Part shown: in pieces, positions 1 to 7,495 of the stretch | How positions within the stretch are numbered: the first letter of the stretch is position 1 | How the letters are laid out: every line of letters begins with the position of its first letter | NCBI GenBank assembly: GCA_946887075.1 | Contig: CAMPKA010000030.1 | Location: 1-19,169 of the forward strand | Direction of reading: 5' to 3' | Origin: an uncultured Salinimicrobium sp. | GTDB taxonomy: Bacteria > Bacteroidota > Bacteroidia > Flavobacteriales > Flavobacteriaceae | Length of the DNA: 19,169 nt | Made by a program: the position numbers and the translations under genes | Notes under the pieces: model-generated | Databases searched by the model: none | Told to the model about the DNA's origin: nothing | The model's input: only the letters and a program-made list of their open reading frames with translations

Positions 1-74
1 CAACCTTTCCCCCCTACTTTCCAAAACTATTCCTGAACTTTTTATGAAGAATCGCGTCCCCACCAAAACGGCTG

Positions 75-104
75 CAAATATACACCCCATTCCATATAAA
101 ACAA
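75..104 (-). promoter_or_regulatory. Leftward promoter for a gene beyond the left edge
   Basis: Read on the minus strand this is TTG (forward 102-104), a spacer of exactly 19 bases, then TATATTTG (forward 75-82). This fits the Bacteroidota housekeeping promoter pattern TTTG-N19-TAnnTTTG. Transcription would start near position 70 and run left out of the window. No convincing start codon is visible in 1-70, so the gene it serves lies outside. Confidence 0.55.
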
Positions 105-115
105 TAGCTATAAAA

Positions 116-160
116 GAAAAAAACAGGATTTGAAGGGGCAACAGGAAAACCCTTGTCCCT
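116..160 (-). terminator. Possible terminator of the DUF4294 gene
   Basis: On the minus strand, just past the DUF4294 stop, the arms at forward 153-160 and 134-141 pair over eight base pairs with one G-U, plus two more pairs after a bulge. A run of seven T follows, but about ten bases beyond the stem. That spacing is poor for an intrinsic terminator, so this is tentative. Confidence 0.3.
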
Positions 161-182
161 CAGAAGGTTCGAAGCACATTAC

Positions 183-893
183 CTAAATCGCCTTTCCTCC
201 ACCCGGATAGCCTCCCCGCATTGAGGGTGCGGGGGAAGACCATTTATCGGTAAGCTCCAGATAGTTAAAATCAAGCGGAGAGGCCTGCCGCTCCAACTGT
301 CGGCTCTGAAAGGCACGCTGGAGAATATCCTCGATCAGATAATCCTCCTCATTTCGCTCGGGATCAAATTCTTCCTTCAGGGAGATATCAAACATACTGG
401 CAGTGGTATTGTACCAGAACGCCCGCCATCCGCTCTTGAGTTCCTTTACAAGGTCGAAGGTAGTGATTCCGGTCTGCCTGTGGATCAGCTTGACCAGGAT
501 CTGCCCTTCCGTTCGGGTAAGCTTTTTAAGCTCTGCCGAAAACTGCTCCTCGATATACTCCTGAACCATCTTGGTATAGCGTCTCCGGTCTCCCCGGGAT
601 TCGATCCGGTCGAGCCTGGAATTCAGTTCCACCAGCCTCTCCGAAGCCAGTTTTGCATAAGGATACACCTTCAGCGTTTTCCTTCTAAGGATTAAGTACT
701 TGTACCGCTCCTCAGGAGTATCAAACCTAAGGGGGGCAAGTATGATCACCTCGCTGAGATCGATATGGGGCCGAAGGATACTGTCTCCCGCTATCATATA
801 ATACTCCGGATCAAGGGTATCCTGCACAGGATCAGGTTCCTGCGCCATAACCACAGCGGGAAAAAGAAACAAAAAGAAGAATATCCTGTTCAA
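183..893 (-). CDS. DUF4294 domain-containing secreted protein
   Basis: A 236-residue protein of the DUF4294 family, which is found mainly in Bacteroidota and has no known function. Residues 1-17 are a hydrophobic leader (FFFLFLFPAVVMA) with a likely signal peptidase site after A17, so the protein should be exported. The body is rich in charged helices, including a stretch around residues 65-130 with KVYPYAKLASERL and YTKMVQEYIEEQF, and ends in a low-complexity Pro/Gly tail. The start is a TTG: no in-frame ATG lies upstream, and the next Met (residue 16) would remove the leader. It is transcribed divergently from the M42 peptidase across 103 bases. The family call rests on recognition of the overall sequence; function is unknown. 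Confidence 0.8.
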   Translation of the reverse strand: MNRIFFFLFLFPAVVMAQEPDPVQDTLDPEYYMIAGDSILRPHIDLSEVIILAPLRFDTPEERYKYLILRRKTLKVYPYAKLASERLVELNSRLDRIESRGDRRRYTKMVQEYIEEQFSAELKKLTRTEGQILVKLIHRQTGITTFDLVKELKSGWRAFWYNTTASMFDISLKEEFDPERNEEDYLIEDILQRAFQSRQLERQASPLDFNYLELTDKWSSPAPSMRGGYPGGGKAI

Positions 894-929
894 ATGATTT
901 TTTTTAATGTGCTGACGCCAAAATCATTC

Positions 930-937
930 CAAAATTA
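930..937 (-). promoter_or_regulatory. -7 box for the DUF4294 gene
   Basis: The minus strand reads TAATTTTG, a full match to the TAnnTTTG pattern. It lies 37 bases upstream of the TTG start codon and would give a leader of about 30 bases. No TTTG-like -33 element is seen at the expected spacing, so the call is moderate. Confidence 0.4.
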
Positions 938-949
938 CATTATTCAGAA

Positions 950-980
950 ATTGTCAGCTCTCTAAATCTTATTAAATTCG
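950..980 (+). promoter_or_regulatory. Promoter of the M42 peptidase gene
   Basis: ATTG at 950-953, a 19-base spacer, then TAAATTCG at 973-980, one base off TAnnTTTG. Transcription would start near 985, about 12 bases ahead of the ATG. The right half of an 8-base inverted repeat (910-917 and 979-986) overlaps the downstream edge of this box. Confidence 0.4.
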
Positions 981-996
981 TCAGCAAACAAATACT

Positions 997-2085
997 ATGG
1001 CCAAAGAAAGTATACTCAACGACAAGTCAATATCCTTTTTAGAAACTTACCTGAACAATGCTGCCCCGACAGGCTATGAATGGGAAGGGCAGAAACTCTG
1101 GATGAATTATCTCAAACCCTACGTCGATGAATTTATCACCGACACCTATGGTACAGCCGTTGGGGTGATCAATCCAAAGGCAAAATACAAAGTGGTCATT
1201 GAAGGCCACGCCGACGAGATCTCCTGGTATGTGAACTATATCACGGATGATGGTCTGATATACGTCATCAGGAACGGGGGAAGTGATCACCAGATCGCTG
1301 CTTCCAAAAGGGTGAACATCCATACGAGAAACGGGATCGTGAAGGGCGTTTTCGGATGGCCTGCCATCCACACCCGGGATAAGGAAAAGGAGCAACCTCC
1401 TAAAATGGATAATATTACCATCGATGTTGGCTGCAGCACCAAAGAAGAAGTCGAAGCCCTTGGCGTACATGTAGGCTGTGTGATTACCTATCCGGATGAA
1501 TTCTTCATCCTGAACAAGGACAAGTTTGTAAGCCGGGCCCTGGATAACAGAATAGGCGGATTTATGATCGCCGAGGTGGCCAGGTTGCTCAAACAGAATG
1601 GAAAGAAACTTCCTTTCGGTCTGTACGTGACCAATTCCGTACAGGAGGAGATCGGACTCCGCGGTGCAGAAATGATCACGCACCGAATCAAGCCCAACGT
1701 AGCCATTGTGACGGATGTCACCCATGATACGACCACACCGATGATTGAAAAGAAGACAAACGGTCTGACAAAGATCGGTGCGGGTCCCGTGATCACCTAC
1801 GCACCTGCCGTTCAGAACCGGCTTAGAAATCTCCTGATAGAGACTGCAGAGGAAAAAGAAATCCCATTCCAGAGGGCTGCCTCCTCCCGAATGACAGGTA
1901 CCGATACCGATGCCTTTGCGTACAGTAATGGTGGGGTGGCCTCCGCGCTGATCTCCCTTCCCCTGCGCTATATGCATACCACGGTAGAGATGGTGCACCG
2001 GGATGATGTGGAGAATGTGATCAGGCTGATTTATGAAAGCCTGCTTCAGCTCAGGGACGGAGAGACCTTCAGTTATTTCGAATAA
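997..2085 (+). CDS. M42 family metallopeptidase (aminopeptidase)
   Basis: A 362-residue cytoplasmic zinc aminopeptidase of the M42 family (glutamyl aminopeptidase / TET-like), which trims short peptides. Expected metal ligands and catalytic residues are visible: H71 in EGHADE, D183 in ALDNR, the E217-E218 pair in VQEEIGLRGA, D240 in IVTDVTHD and H327 in RYMHTTVE. Length matches the family (about 340-370). The ATG start gives a normal N-terminus with no signal peptide. It is transcribed alone: a divergent gene lies upstream and a strong terminator lies 24 bases after the stop. The exact substrate preference cannot be read from sequence. Confidence 0.93.
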   Translation: MAKESILNDKSISFLETYLNNAAPTGYEWEGQKLWMNYLKPYVDEFITDTYGTAVGVINPKAKYKVVIEGHADEISWYVNYITDDGLIYVIRNGGSDHQIAASKRVNIHTRNGIVKGVFGWPAIHTRDKEKEQPPKMDNITIDVGCSTKEEVEALGVHVGCVITYPDEFFILNKDKFVSRALDNRIGGFMIAEVARLLKQNGKKLPFGLYVTNSVQEEIGLRGAEMITHRIKPNVAIVTDVTHDTTTPMIEKKTNGLTKIGAGPVITYAPAVQNRLRNLLIETAEEKEIPFQRAASSRMTGTDTDAFAYSNGGVASALISLPLRYMHTTVEMVHRDDVENVIRLIYESLLQLRDGETFSYFE

Positions 2086-2109
2086 ACCAGGCAAAACCAT
2101 TTCATTAAT

Positions 2110-2145
2110 AACCGTCTCTTATTCTAAAGAGGCGGTTTTATTTTC
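2110..2145 (+). terminator. Intrinsic terminator after the M42 peptidase
   Basis: Arms at 2110-2120 (AACCGTCTCTT) and 2127-2137 (AAGAGGCGGTT) pair over 11 base pairs with one G-U, around a 6-base loop. A T-rich tail (TTTTATTTT, from 2136) follows directly. This separates the peptidase from the topoisomerase gene. Confidence 0.85.
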
Positions 2146-2205
2146 GCCTCACCCCTGAAGGGGAACTTTCACAAAATTTTACCAGCGAAACAATCCTCCC
2201 ACACT

Positions 2206-2213
2206 TATCTTTA
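2206..2213 (+). promoter_or_regulatory. -7 box for topoisomerase IB
   Basis: TATCTTTA, one base off TAnnTTTG, 16 bases ahead of the ATG, giving a leader of about 12 bases. The same octamer occurs upstream of cbpA (6205-6212) and of the DUF62 gene (9468-9475). No good -33 element at 19 bases is seen here. Confidence 0.4.
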
Positions 2214-2229
2214 GGCAAAAAAGATATCT

Positions 2230-3315
2230 ATGGTGCTATCTGCCGAAGAGGTGAAAGCCCTGATCTCCAGTCCCGATAAAGCGGCAGAAAAGGCCAATCT
2301 CCTATACGTTTCCGAAGAGGATCTCTGTATCGAACGCCGTAAAAAAGGGAAAGGCTGGCAATATTTCAAGGACGGGGAACCGATCAGATCAGAAGACAAA
2401 CTGGAGGAGATCAAAAAACTGGTCATTCCTCCCGCATGGGAGAATGTCAGGATATGTGCCGTACCCCATGGCCATCTCCAGGTGGTAGGCAGGGACGCGA
2501 AAGGAAGGAAACAATACATCTATCATCCCCAGTGGACACAATTCAGGAACCGGACCAAATTCTACAAGATGGCCGCCTTCGGAAAGGTTCTCCCGAAAAT
2601 TCGGCAGCAGGTTGATCAGGACCTGGATCTGCGGGGAATGCCTCAAAGGAAGGTGCTCGCTCTGGTGGTTAGGCTCATGGAGGAGACCCATATAAGGATC
2701 GGAAACGATACCTACGCCAAAGAGAACAAATCCTATGGCCTGTCCACCCTGAGAAGCAGGCATGTCAAGGTTTCGAGGGGAAAGATGCGGTTCAATTTTG
2801 TCGGAAAACGCGGGATAGAACATTCTGTCAGCGTGCAGAACAGGAAACTGATCCGGCTGGTCAACAAATGTGAGGAAATTCCGGGTTGGGAGTTGTTCAA
2901 ATATTATGACGAGCAGGGAAACAAGAAAAGTATCGACAGCGGGATGGTCAATGAGTATATTCAGGAAGTAAGCGGAGCGCTGTTCTCCGCCAAGGATTTC
3001 CGGACCTGGAGTGCAACCAAGATCTTCTTTGAAACCATGAGAGAGATCGGATATACCGACAAGGAATCCGAGAATAAATCGAACATCCTGAAAGGATATG
3101 ATGCCGCAGCACGGGCACTGGGCAATACCCGGAGCGTATGCAGGAGCTACTATGTCCATCCCCATGTGGTGGACCTTTACCGATCCGGCGAAATCGTCGA
3201 ATATTTTGAAAAGGTAAGACGAAAAAGGACCTCAAAAGAACACCTCTCCCAGACGGAAGAGGTGCTGTTGGATTTGCTTCAGGATTTCGAATTCGAGCTG
3301 AGTTCGACGGAATAG
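2230..3315 (+). CDS. DNA topoisomerase IB
   Basis: A 361-residue type IB topoisomerase of the short poxvirus-like bacterial group, which nicks one DNA strand through a 3'-phosphotyrosine to relax supercoils of either sign. The N-terminal binding domain (about 1-95, including IPPAWENVRICAVPHGHLQ) is followed by the catalytic domain. Likely active-site residues are R156 (HIRIGN), K193 (VGKRG), R258 (KDFRTW), N299 (LGNT) and the nucleophile Y308 (YYVHP). Asn in place of the viral His is normal in bacterial members, as in Deinococcus. Length is typical. The gene stands alone after a terminator and ends one base from the stop of the oppositely oriented next gene. Confidence 0.93.
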   Translation: MVLSAEEVKALISSPDKAAEKANLLYVSEEDLCIERRKKGKGWQYFKDGEPIRSEDKLEEIKKLVIPPAWENVRICAVPHGHLQVVGRDAKGRKQYIYHPQWTQFRNRTKFYKMAAFGKVLPKIRQQVDQDLDLRGMPQRKVLALVVRLMEETHIRIGNDTYAKENKSYGLSTLRSRHVKVSRGKMRFNFVGKRGIEHSVSVQNRKLIRLVNKCEEIPGWELFKYYDEQGNKKSIDSGMVNEYIQEVSGALFSAKDFRTWSATKIFFETMREIGYTDKESENKSNILKGYDAAARALGNTRSVCRSYYVHPHVVDLYRSGEIVEYFEKVRRKRTSKEHLSQTEEVLLDLLQDFEFELSSTE

Positions 3316-3316
3316 A

Positions 3317-3982
3317 CTACTGCTGGTCCAGAAATTCCACGAAATCTTCCAGGTCTTCCAGATCCCGGATTTTGTTGTCGGAAAGGTAGTCGCGCGACTG
3401 ATCATCCTCAAAGGCTTTTTTGATGTCCCGGTGTTTGATCTCGACCCGTTTGGCATTCCCCTTGGCATCTACGATGAAATATTCCCTGTCGATCTCTATT
3501 CTCGCAGGCTGGTCCTCATCATACCCCGTAGTGGCCTTCACCGCATCCGTAAAATCTATTACCGGCTTTTCCAGAAGCCGATAGGAGTCTCCGCCATAAT
3601 GTTCTATAAAATGACCGGCAATGCGCTTCCCATCCACCAGGATTTCCCCGTATCGGAATATTTTTCCTCCCAGCTGGTATTCTGCGTCCCGACTCATCGG
3701 CAACTTGTATACCTCTTCAGCTTCAAGGTCCGTCTTGATCTCCATCTGGTCTTTGGAAACGTCAAATCTCAGGAATACCCCAATCGGTTCTTTCCCCTCA
3801 ACGGCAAAAGTTCCTCTTTTAAATTCCTCCTCCAGGTAGGGGCTTCCTTTGACCCCGTCCATATCCTCACTTTGCTTGGAGGTAATCAGTACAAGTCCAT
3901 CCAGATGGGTGTCTCCGACAGTCTGAGCAATGACGGTAGTGGTGAGGAATATCCCCCCCAGGATCAGTAATAAATGCTTCAT
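3317..3982 (-). CDS. Exported protein of unknown function
   Basis: A 221-residue protein I do not recognise. Residues 1-19 form a signal peptide (MKHLLLILGGIFLTTTVIA, cleavage before Q20), so it is probably periplasmic or surface exposed. The mature part is rich in charged residues and looks like alternating beta strands (for example GEILVDGKRIAGHFIEHYGG near 112-131) with a strongly acidic C-terminus (RDLEDLEDFVEFLDQQ). There are no cysteines or lipobox. It is convergent with topoisomerase IB, with only one base between the two stop codons. The leader length and composition make it a believable real gene; no function is proposed. Confidence 0.75.
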   Translation of the reverse strand: MKHLLLILGGIFLTTTVIAQTVGDTHLDGLVLITSKQSEDMDGVKGSPYLEEEFKRGTFAVEGKEPIGVFLRFDVSKDQMEIKTDLEAEEVYKLPMSRDAEYQLGGKIFRYGEILVDGKRIAGHFIEHYGGDSYRLLEKPVIDFTDAVKATTGYDEDQPARIEIDREYFIVDAKGNAKRVEIKHRDIKKAFEDDQSRDYLSDNKIRDLEDLEDFVEFLDQQ

Positions 3983-4190
3983 ATCATGTAATATTTAAAA
4001 AGTTAGTGGAATCCTCAGAGAACATCAGTAGTACAACATCCATACCGCGCTGCTGAAACAATTCCGGTTTTAATTACGGAATACAGATTTTCTCAACAAT
4101 TCCCTGAGGAAGTTAAGAAAATTTTAAATTCTCCAAATCCGAAATCCAGGGGTAAGAAACGGGGTACTGGAGCTGATAAGCAGATAAAAT

Positions 4191-6095
4191 CTAAAGCGCT
4201 TCCGAACGAATTTCTTCGACGATCTCGGGATTCAGGAGCGTAGAGGTGTCCCCGAGGTCGGAGGTATCCTTTGCAGCGATCTTCCTGAGAATGCGGCGCA
4301 TGATCTTCCCGCTCCGCGTCTTGGGCAGGGCGGATACGAACTGAATTTTTTCAGGTTTGGCAATGGGCCCCACATTGGAGGAGACAATTTCCCTGATCTC
4401 CTTCTTCAGATCATCACTGTATTCGATCCCGTCATAGAGGATCACATAGGCGTACAGCGCATTTCCTTTGATATCATGAGGAAAACCGACTACCGCGCTC
4501 TCCACAACAGCTTCATGCTCATCGATGGCATTCTCAATGGTGGCTGTACCCAGGTTGTGCCCGGAAACAATTACGATATCATCCACCCGACCGGTGATCC
4601 GGTAGTTCCCGGTGGCATCGCGATAGGCACCATCTCCGGTAAAGTACATGTTCTTATAGGTGGAAAAGTAGACCTGCTTATATCTCTCGTGGTCTCCATA
4701 GATCGTCCGGGCGATCGAGGGCCAGGGAAATTTAATGGCAAGATTGCCTTCTGCCTTTTCCCTGAAGTCTGTGATTTCCTTTCCATTCTCATCCATCAGG
4801 GCCGGTTGAACCCCGGGTAATGGTAAGGTGGCAAAAGTGGGACGGGTGGGCGTAATCCCGGCAAGCGGGGATATCATGATAGCCCCTGTTTCCGTTTGCC
4901 ACCAGGTATCCACTACGGGACAATTCCCCTTCCCAATGTTATCATTATACCAGTGCCATGCCTCCTCATTGATCGGTTCCCCAACGCTGCCCAGAACCTT
5001 CAGGGAGGAGAGGTCATGTTTCCGGACCAGTTCAAGGGATTGTTTGGCCAGAGAACGTATGGCGGTAGGCGCGGTGTAGAAGTGGGTGATTTTGAGTTTG
5101 GCAACGATCTCCCAGAACCTGCCGAAATCCGGATAGCTCGGGATTCCCTCGAACATCACCGTGGTAGCCCCGGTGGCAAGGGGTCCGAAAATAATATAGG
5201 AATGCCCCGTGATCCATCCGATGTCCGCCGTACACCAGTATACATCATCCTTTTCCATCTGAAACACGTTCTGAAAAGTGTAGGTCACTCCTACCATGTA
5301 GCCTGCGGTAGTATGAACCATACCCTTCGGTTTTCCAGTTGATCCGGAAGTATACAGAATAAACAGGGGATCTTCAGCATCCATGATCTCAGCTGCGCAG
5401 TCCATCTCCGCCTTCTGCAGCTCATCGAACCAGAATTTGTCTCGCCCCTCTTTCATGGAAACAGGCTCCACGCTCCTTCTGTAGACAATGACAGTTTCGA
5501 CGGAGGGAGCATCCTCCAGAGCTTTATCACAGATCTCCTTCAGGTTCACCTTTTTGGTCCCTCTGTAAAGCTCATTGGCTGTGATCAGCATCTTGCACTG
5601 TGAATCATTGATCCTCCTCGCGATGGCCGCACTGGAAAATCCTGCAAAGACGATGGAATGTACCGCGCCGATACGCGCGCAGGCAAGCATGGCGATAGCG
5701 AGCTCAGGGATCATAGGCATATAGAGGCAGACCCTGTCCCCCTTTCTGATGCCATTGTTGCGAAGCACATTGGCAAATCTGCAAACCTTGACGTATAACT
5801 GCCGGTACGTAATGAACCGGCTTTCTTCATCCGGATCATTGGGCTCCCATATAATGGCTACCTTGTTGCCCATCTTCTCCAGATGCCGGTCCAGGCAGTT
5901 CTCCGTAATGTTGAGCTTTCCGCCCTGGAACCATTTAACCTCCGGCTTCTCGAAATCCCACTCAAGGGTTTTTTCCCATTTCTTATGCCAGGTAAAGTTT
6001 TCTGCAATATCACTCCAGAATCCTTCCGGATTCTCTACGCTCTTTTTATACGCTTTTTTGTATTCGGCAAAGCTGCTGATCTTGAAATTTTCCAT
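4191..6095 (-). CDS. acs: Acetyl-CoA synthetase, AMP-forming
   Basis: A 634-residue adenylate-forming enzyme that converts acetate, ATP and CoA to acetyl-CoA through acetyl-AMP. Visible motifs are the phosphate loop YTSGSTGKPKG (248-258), the TWWQTETG segment (397-404) whose Trp limits the acyl pocket to acetate, YFTGDGAYRD (484-493), the hinge ITGRVDD (500-506) and PKTRSGKIMRR (591-601), whose K597 is the catalytic lysine that is acetylated in many homologues. Length is normal for Acs. One deviation is SGHNLGTA (511-518) where enterobacterial enzymes have SGHRLGTA; I recall Asn as usual in flavobacterial Acs. The gene is single and divergent from cbpA, with its own promoter nearly touching the ATG. 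Confidence 0.96.
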   Translation of the reverse strand: MENFKISSFAEYKKAYKKSVENPEGFWSDIAENFTWHKKWEKTLEWDFEKPEVKWFQGGKLNITENCLDRHLEKMGNKVAIIWEPNDPDEESRFITYRQLYVKVCRFANVLRNNGIRKGDRVCLYMPMIPELAIAMLACARIGAVHSIVFAGFSSAAIARRINDSQCKMLITANELYRGTKKVNLKEICDKALEDAPSVETVIVYRRSVEPVSMKEGRDKFWFDELQKAEMDCAAEIMDAEDPLFILYTSGSTGKPKGMVHTTAGYMVGVTYTFQNVFQMEKDDVYWCTADIGWITGHSYIIFGPLATGATTVMFEGIPSYPDFGRFWEIVAKLKITHFYTAPTAIRSLAKQSLELVRKHDLSSLKVLGSVGEPINEEAWHWYNDNIGKGNCPVVDTWWQTETGAIMISPLAGITPTRPTFATLPLPGVQPALMDENGKEITDFREKAEGNLAIKFPWPSIARTIYGDHERYKQVYFSTYKNMYFTGDGAYRDATGNYRITGRVDDIVIVSGHNLGTATIENAIDEHEAVVESAVVGFPHDIKGNALYAYVILYDGIEYSDDLKKEIREIVSSNVGPIAKPEKIQFVSALPKTRSGKIMRRILRKIAAKDTSDLGDTSTLLNPEIVEEIRSEAL

Positions 6096-6100
6096 AAGGA

Positions 6101-6131
6101 TAAATCTATGAAATGCTTCTTCAATAACAAA
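6101..6131 (-). promoter_or_regulatory. Promoter of acs
   Basis: On the minus strand: TTTG (forward 6128-6131), a spacer of exactly 19 bases, then TAGATTTA (forward 6101-6108). This is one of the best promoter matches in the window. The box ends only five bases before the ATG at 6095, so transcription should begin at or next to the start codon. Confidence 0.6.
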
Positions 6132-6184
6132 ACGTCTTTAAGGCAGGAGGAGGCTTTTTGCACTTTTATGAAAATTTGAGGTTT

Positions 6185-6212
6185 TTGTTCTTTTTCTAAA
6201 TCCCTATCTTTA
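6185..6212 (+). promoter_or_regulatory. Promoter of cbpA-cbpM
   Basis: TTG at 6185-6187, a 17-base spacer, then TATCTTTA at 6205-6212. Transcription would start near 6217, leaving a leader of about 24 bases before the cbpA ATG. The layout is divergent from the acs promoter with about 55 bases between them. Confidence 0.45.
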
Positions 6213-6240
6213 ATACCGGTCTTAATTTGCCCTTTAGCCT

Positions 6241-7212
6241 ATGGAATTCATTGACTACTATAAGGTACTGGAGCTCGACAAAAGTGCAAGTACTAAAGAC
6301 ATCAAGAGAGCCTACAGGAAACTGGCCCGGAAATACCATCCGGACCTTAATCCCAACGACACCGAAGCCCAAAAACGATTTCAGCAGATCAACGAGGCGC
6401 ACGAGGTCCTTATTGATCCGGAAAAACGCAAGAAGTACGATCAGTACGGAAAGGACTGGCAGCATGCTGAGGAATTTGAACGTGCCCGGGCACAGCAACA
6501 GGGTCGCCGCCAGTACAGCAGGGGCGGGTTCGGAGGTGCCGAAAGTTTCTCCGGGGCGGAGAGTTTCGGAGGAGCTGAAAGTTTTGGGGGAGCTGAAAGT
6601 TTTGGGGGAGCTGAAAGTTTTGGGGGAGAGGATTTTTCCGAATTTTTCGAATCGATGTTTGGTGGGGCCCGGGGAGGCAGAAGACAAGCCAGGTTCCGAG
6701 GACAGGACTATAATGCTTCGCTTCAACTCCGGCTATCGGATGTATACCGAAGTCAGAAACAGACCCTGAACGTGAACGGGAAGAGCATTCGGATTACCAT
6801 TCCCGCAGGCGTGGAAGATGGGCAAACCATCAGAATCAGAGGTTACGGAGGCGAAGGCGTAAACGGAGGACCAAACGGAGATTTACTAATCACTTTCTCC
6901 ATCAAGAATAATACCGACTTCAAAAGAGAGGGAAAGGATCTTTATAAAGATGTGGAACTCGATATGTATACCGCCATCCTTGGAGGAGAAAAGACCATCG
7001 ACACCTTCGATGGAAAGGTAAAACTAACGGTTAAACCGGAAACCAAGAACGGAACGACCGTCAAACTCAAGGGAAAGGGATTCCCGGTATATAAAAAAGA
7101 GGGACAGTTCGGAGATTTGTATGTCACTTACAGGCTCAAAATCCCGTCAAACCTGAGCAGCCGTGAAAAGGAACTGCTAAGGGAACTTCAAAAACTGAGA
7201 AATCATGGATAG
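6241..7212 (+). CDS. cbpA: CbpA-type DnaJ co-chaperone (Hsp40 class B)
   Basis: A 323-residue J-domain protein. Residues 4-69 are the J domain with the HPD motif at 33-35, needed to stimulate DnaK ATPase. Residues about 94-146 are a Gly/Phe-rich linker, and the rest is the two-part DnaJ C-terminal substrate-binding region, with signatures such as ITIPAGVEDGQTIRIRGYGGEG and LKGKGFPVYKKEGQFGDLYVTY. The Cys-rich zinc domain of true DnaJ is absent, which makes it CbpA-like. The linker holds five tandem copies of GAESF(G/S), the last three identical at DNA level. It overlaps the next gene, cbpM, by 8 bases, supporting the CbpA assignment. Confidence 0.93.
   Translation: MEFIDYYKVLELDKSASTKDIKRAYRKLARKYHPDLNPNDTEAQKRFQQINEAHEVLIDPEKRKKYDQYGKDWQHAEEFERARAQQQGRRQYSRGGFGGAESFSGAESFGGAESFGGAESFGGAESFGGEDFSEFFESMFGGARGGRRQARFRGQDYNASLQLRLSDVYRSQKQTLNVNGKSIRITIPAGVEDGQTIRIRGYGGEGVNGGPNGDLLITFSIKNNTDFKREGKDLYKDVELDMYTAILGGEKTIDTFDGKVKLTVKPETKNGTTVKLKGKGFPVYKKEGQFGDLYVTYRLKIPSNLSSREKELLRELQKLRNHG
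6535..6624 (+). repeat. In-frame 18-base tandem repeat in cbpA
   Basis: Five 18-base units encode GAESFS and then GAESFG four times. Units 3-5 (6571-6588, 6589-6606, 6607-6624) are identical; units 1 and 2 have diverged at synonymous and one non-synonymous position. Because the unit is a multiple of three, gain or loss of copies would change only the length of the Gly/Phe linker. Confidence 0.95.
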
Positions 7213-7495
7213 AAGATTGATACCGATTCGAGAATTTTGTGAATGCTACCATATAGAAACTTCGTTTGTCAGTTCCCTGGAGGATTTTGGACTGGTACAA
7301 TTAAGGAGGATTGATCAGGATGACTTTCTAGAGGAAGACCAGGTCAGGGACCTGGAAAAAATAATGAGGCTTCACTATGACCTCCATATCAACATGGAGG
7401 GAATTGATGCCATTCAGCACCTGCTCAACCGGGTTTCCCAGCTTCAGAAAAGGGTCCGATTCCTGGAAAACCGGCTGCGACGATACGAGGAATAG
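7205..7495 (+). CDS. cbpM: Chaperone modulator CbpM
   Basis: A 96-residue MerR-like protein of the CbpM family, which binds the J domain of CbpA and blocks its action on DnaK. The N-terminal part (about 1-55, LIPIREFCECYHIETSFVSS and LEEDQVRDLEKIMRL) is the helical MerR-like region; the C-terminal part (about 70-96, QHLLNRVSQLQKRVRFLENRLR) is a coiled coil. Start and cbpA stop overlap by 8 bases, so translation is probably coupled and the inhibitor is made with its target. It ends directly against the purC stop on the other strand with no bases between and no terminator visible. Confidence 0.85.
   Translation: MDRRLIPIREFCECYHIETSFVSSLEDFGLVQLRRIDQDDFLEEDQVRDLEKIMRLHYDLHINMEGIDAIQHLLNRVSQLQKRVRFLENRLRRYEE

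Noticed and set aside
160..182. GGTTCGAAGC, resembling a tRNA T-loop
   Set aside because: No acceptor stem, anticodon arm or D-loop can be assembled around it on either strand.
1039..2100. Long 353-codon frame antisense to the M42 peptidase
   Set aside because: It lies entirely opposite a well-conserved enzyme with all metal ligands, and its product is a low-complexity His/Ile/Gly-rich sequence with no recognisable domain.
2152..2163. Small CCCC-TGAA-GGGG hairpin after the M42 terminator
   Set aside because: A four-base stem with no T run; the neighbouring 11-base-pair hairpin explains termination.
2389..3165. 258-codon frame antisense to topoisomerase IB
   Set aside because: A shadow of a clearly real gene, with no promoter or motif of its own.
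6196..6726. Minus-strand frame with repeated SSPKTF units over cbpA
   Set aside because: The repeat is the antisense reading of the cbpA tandem repeat, not a separate repeat protein.
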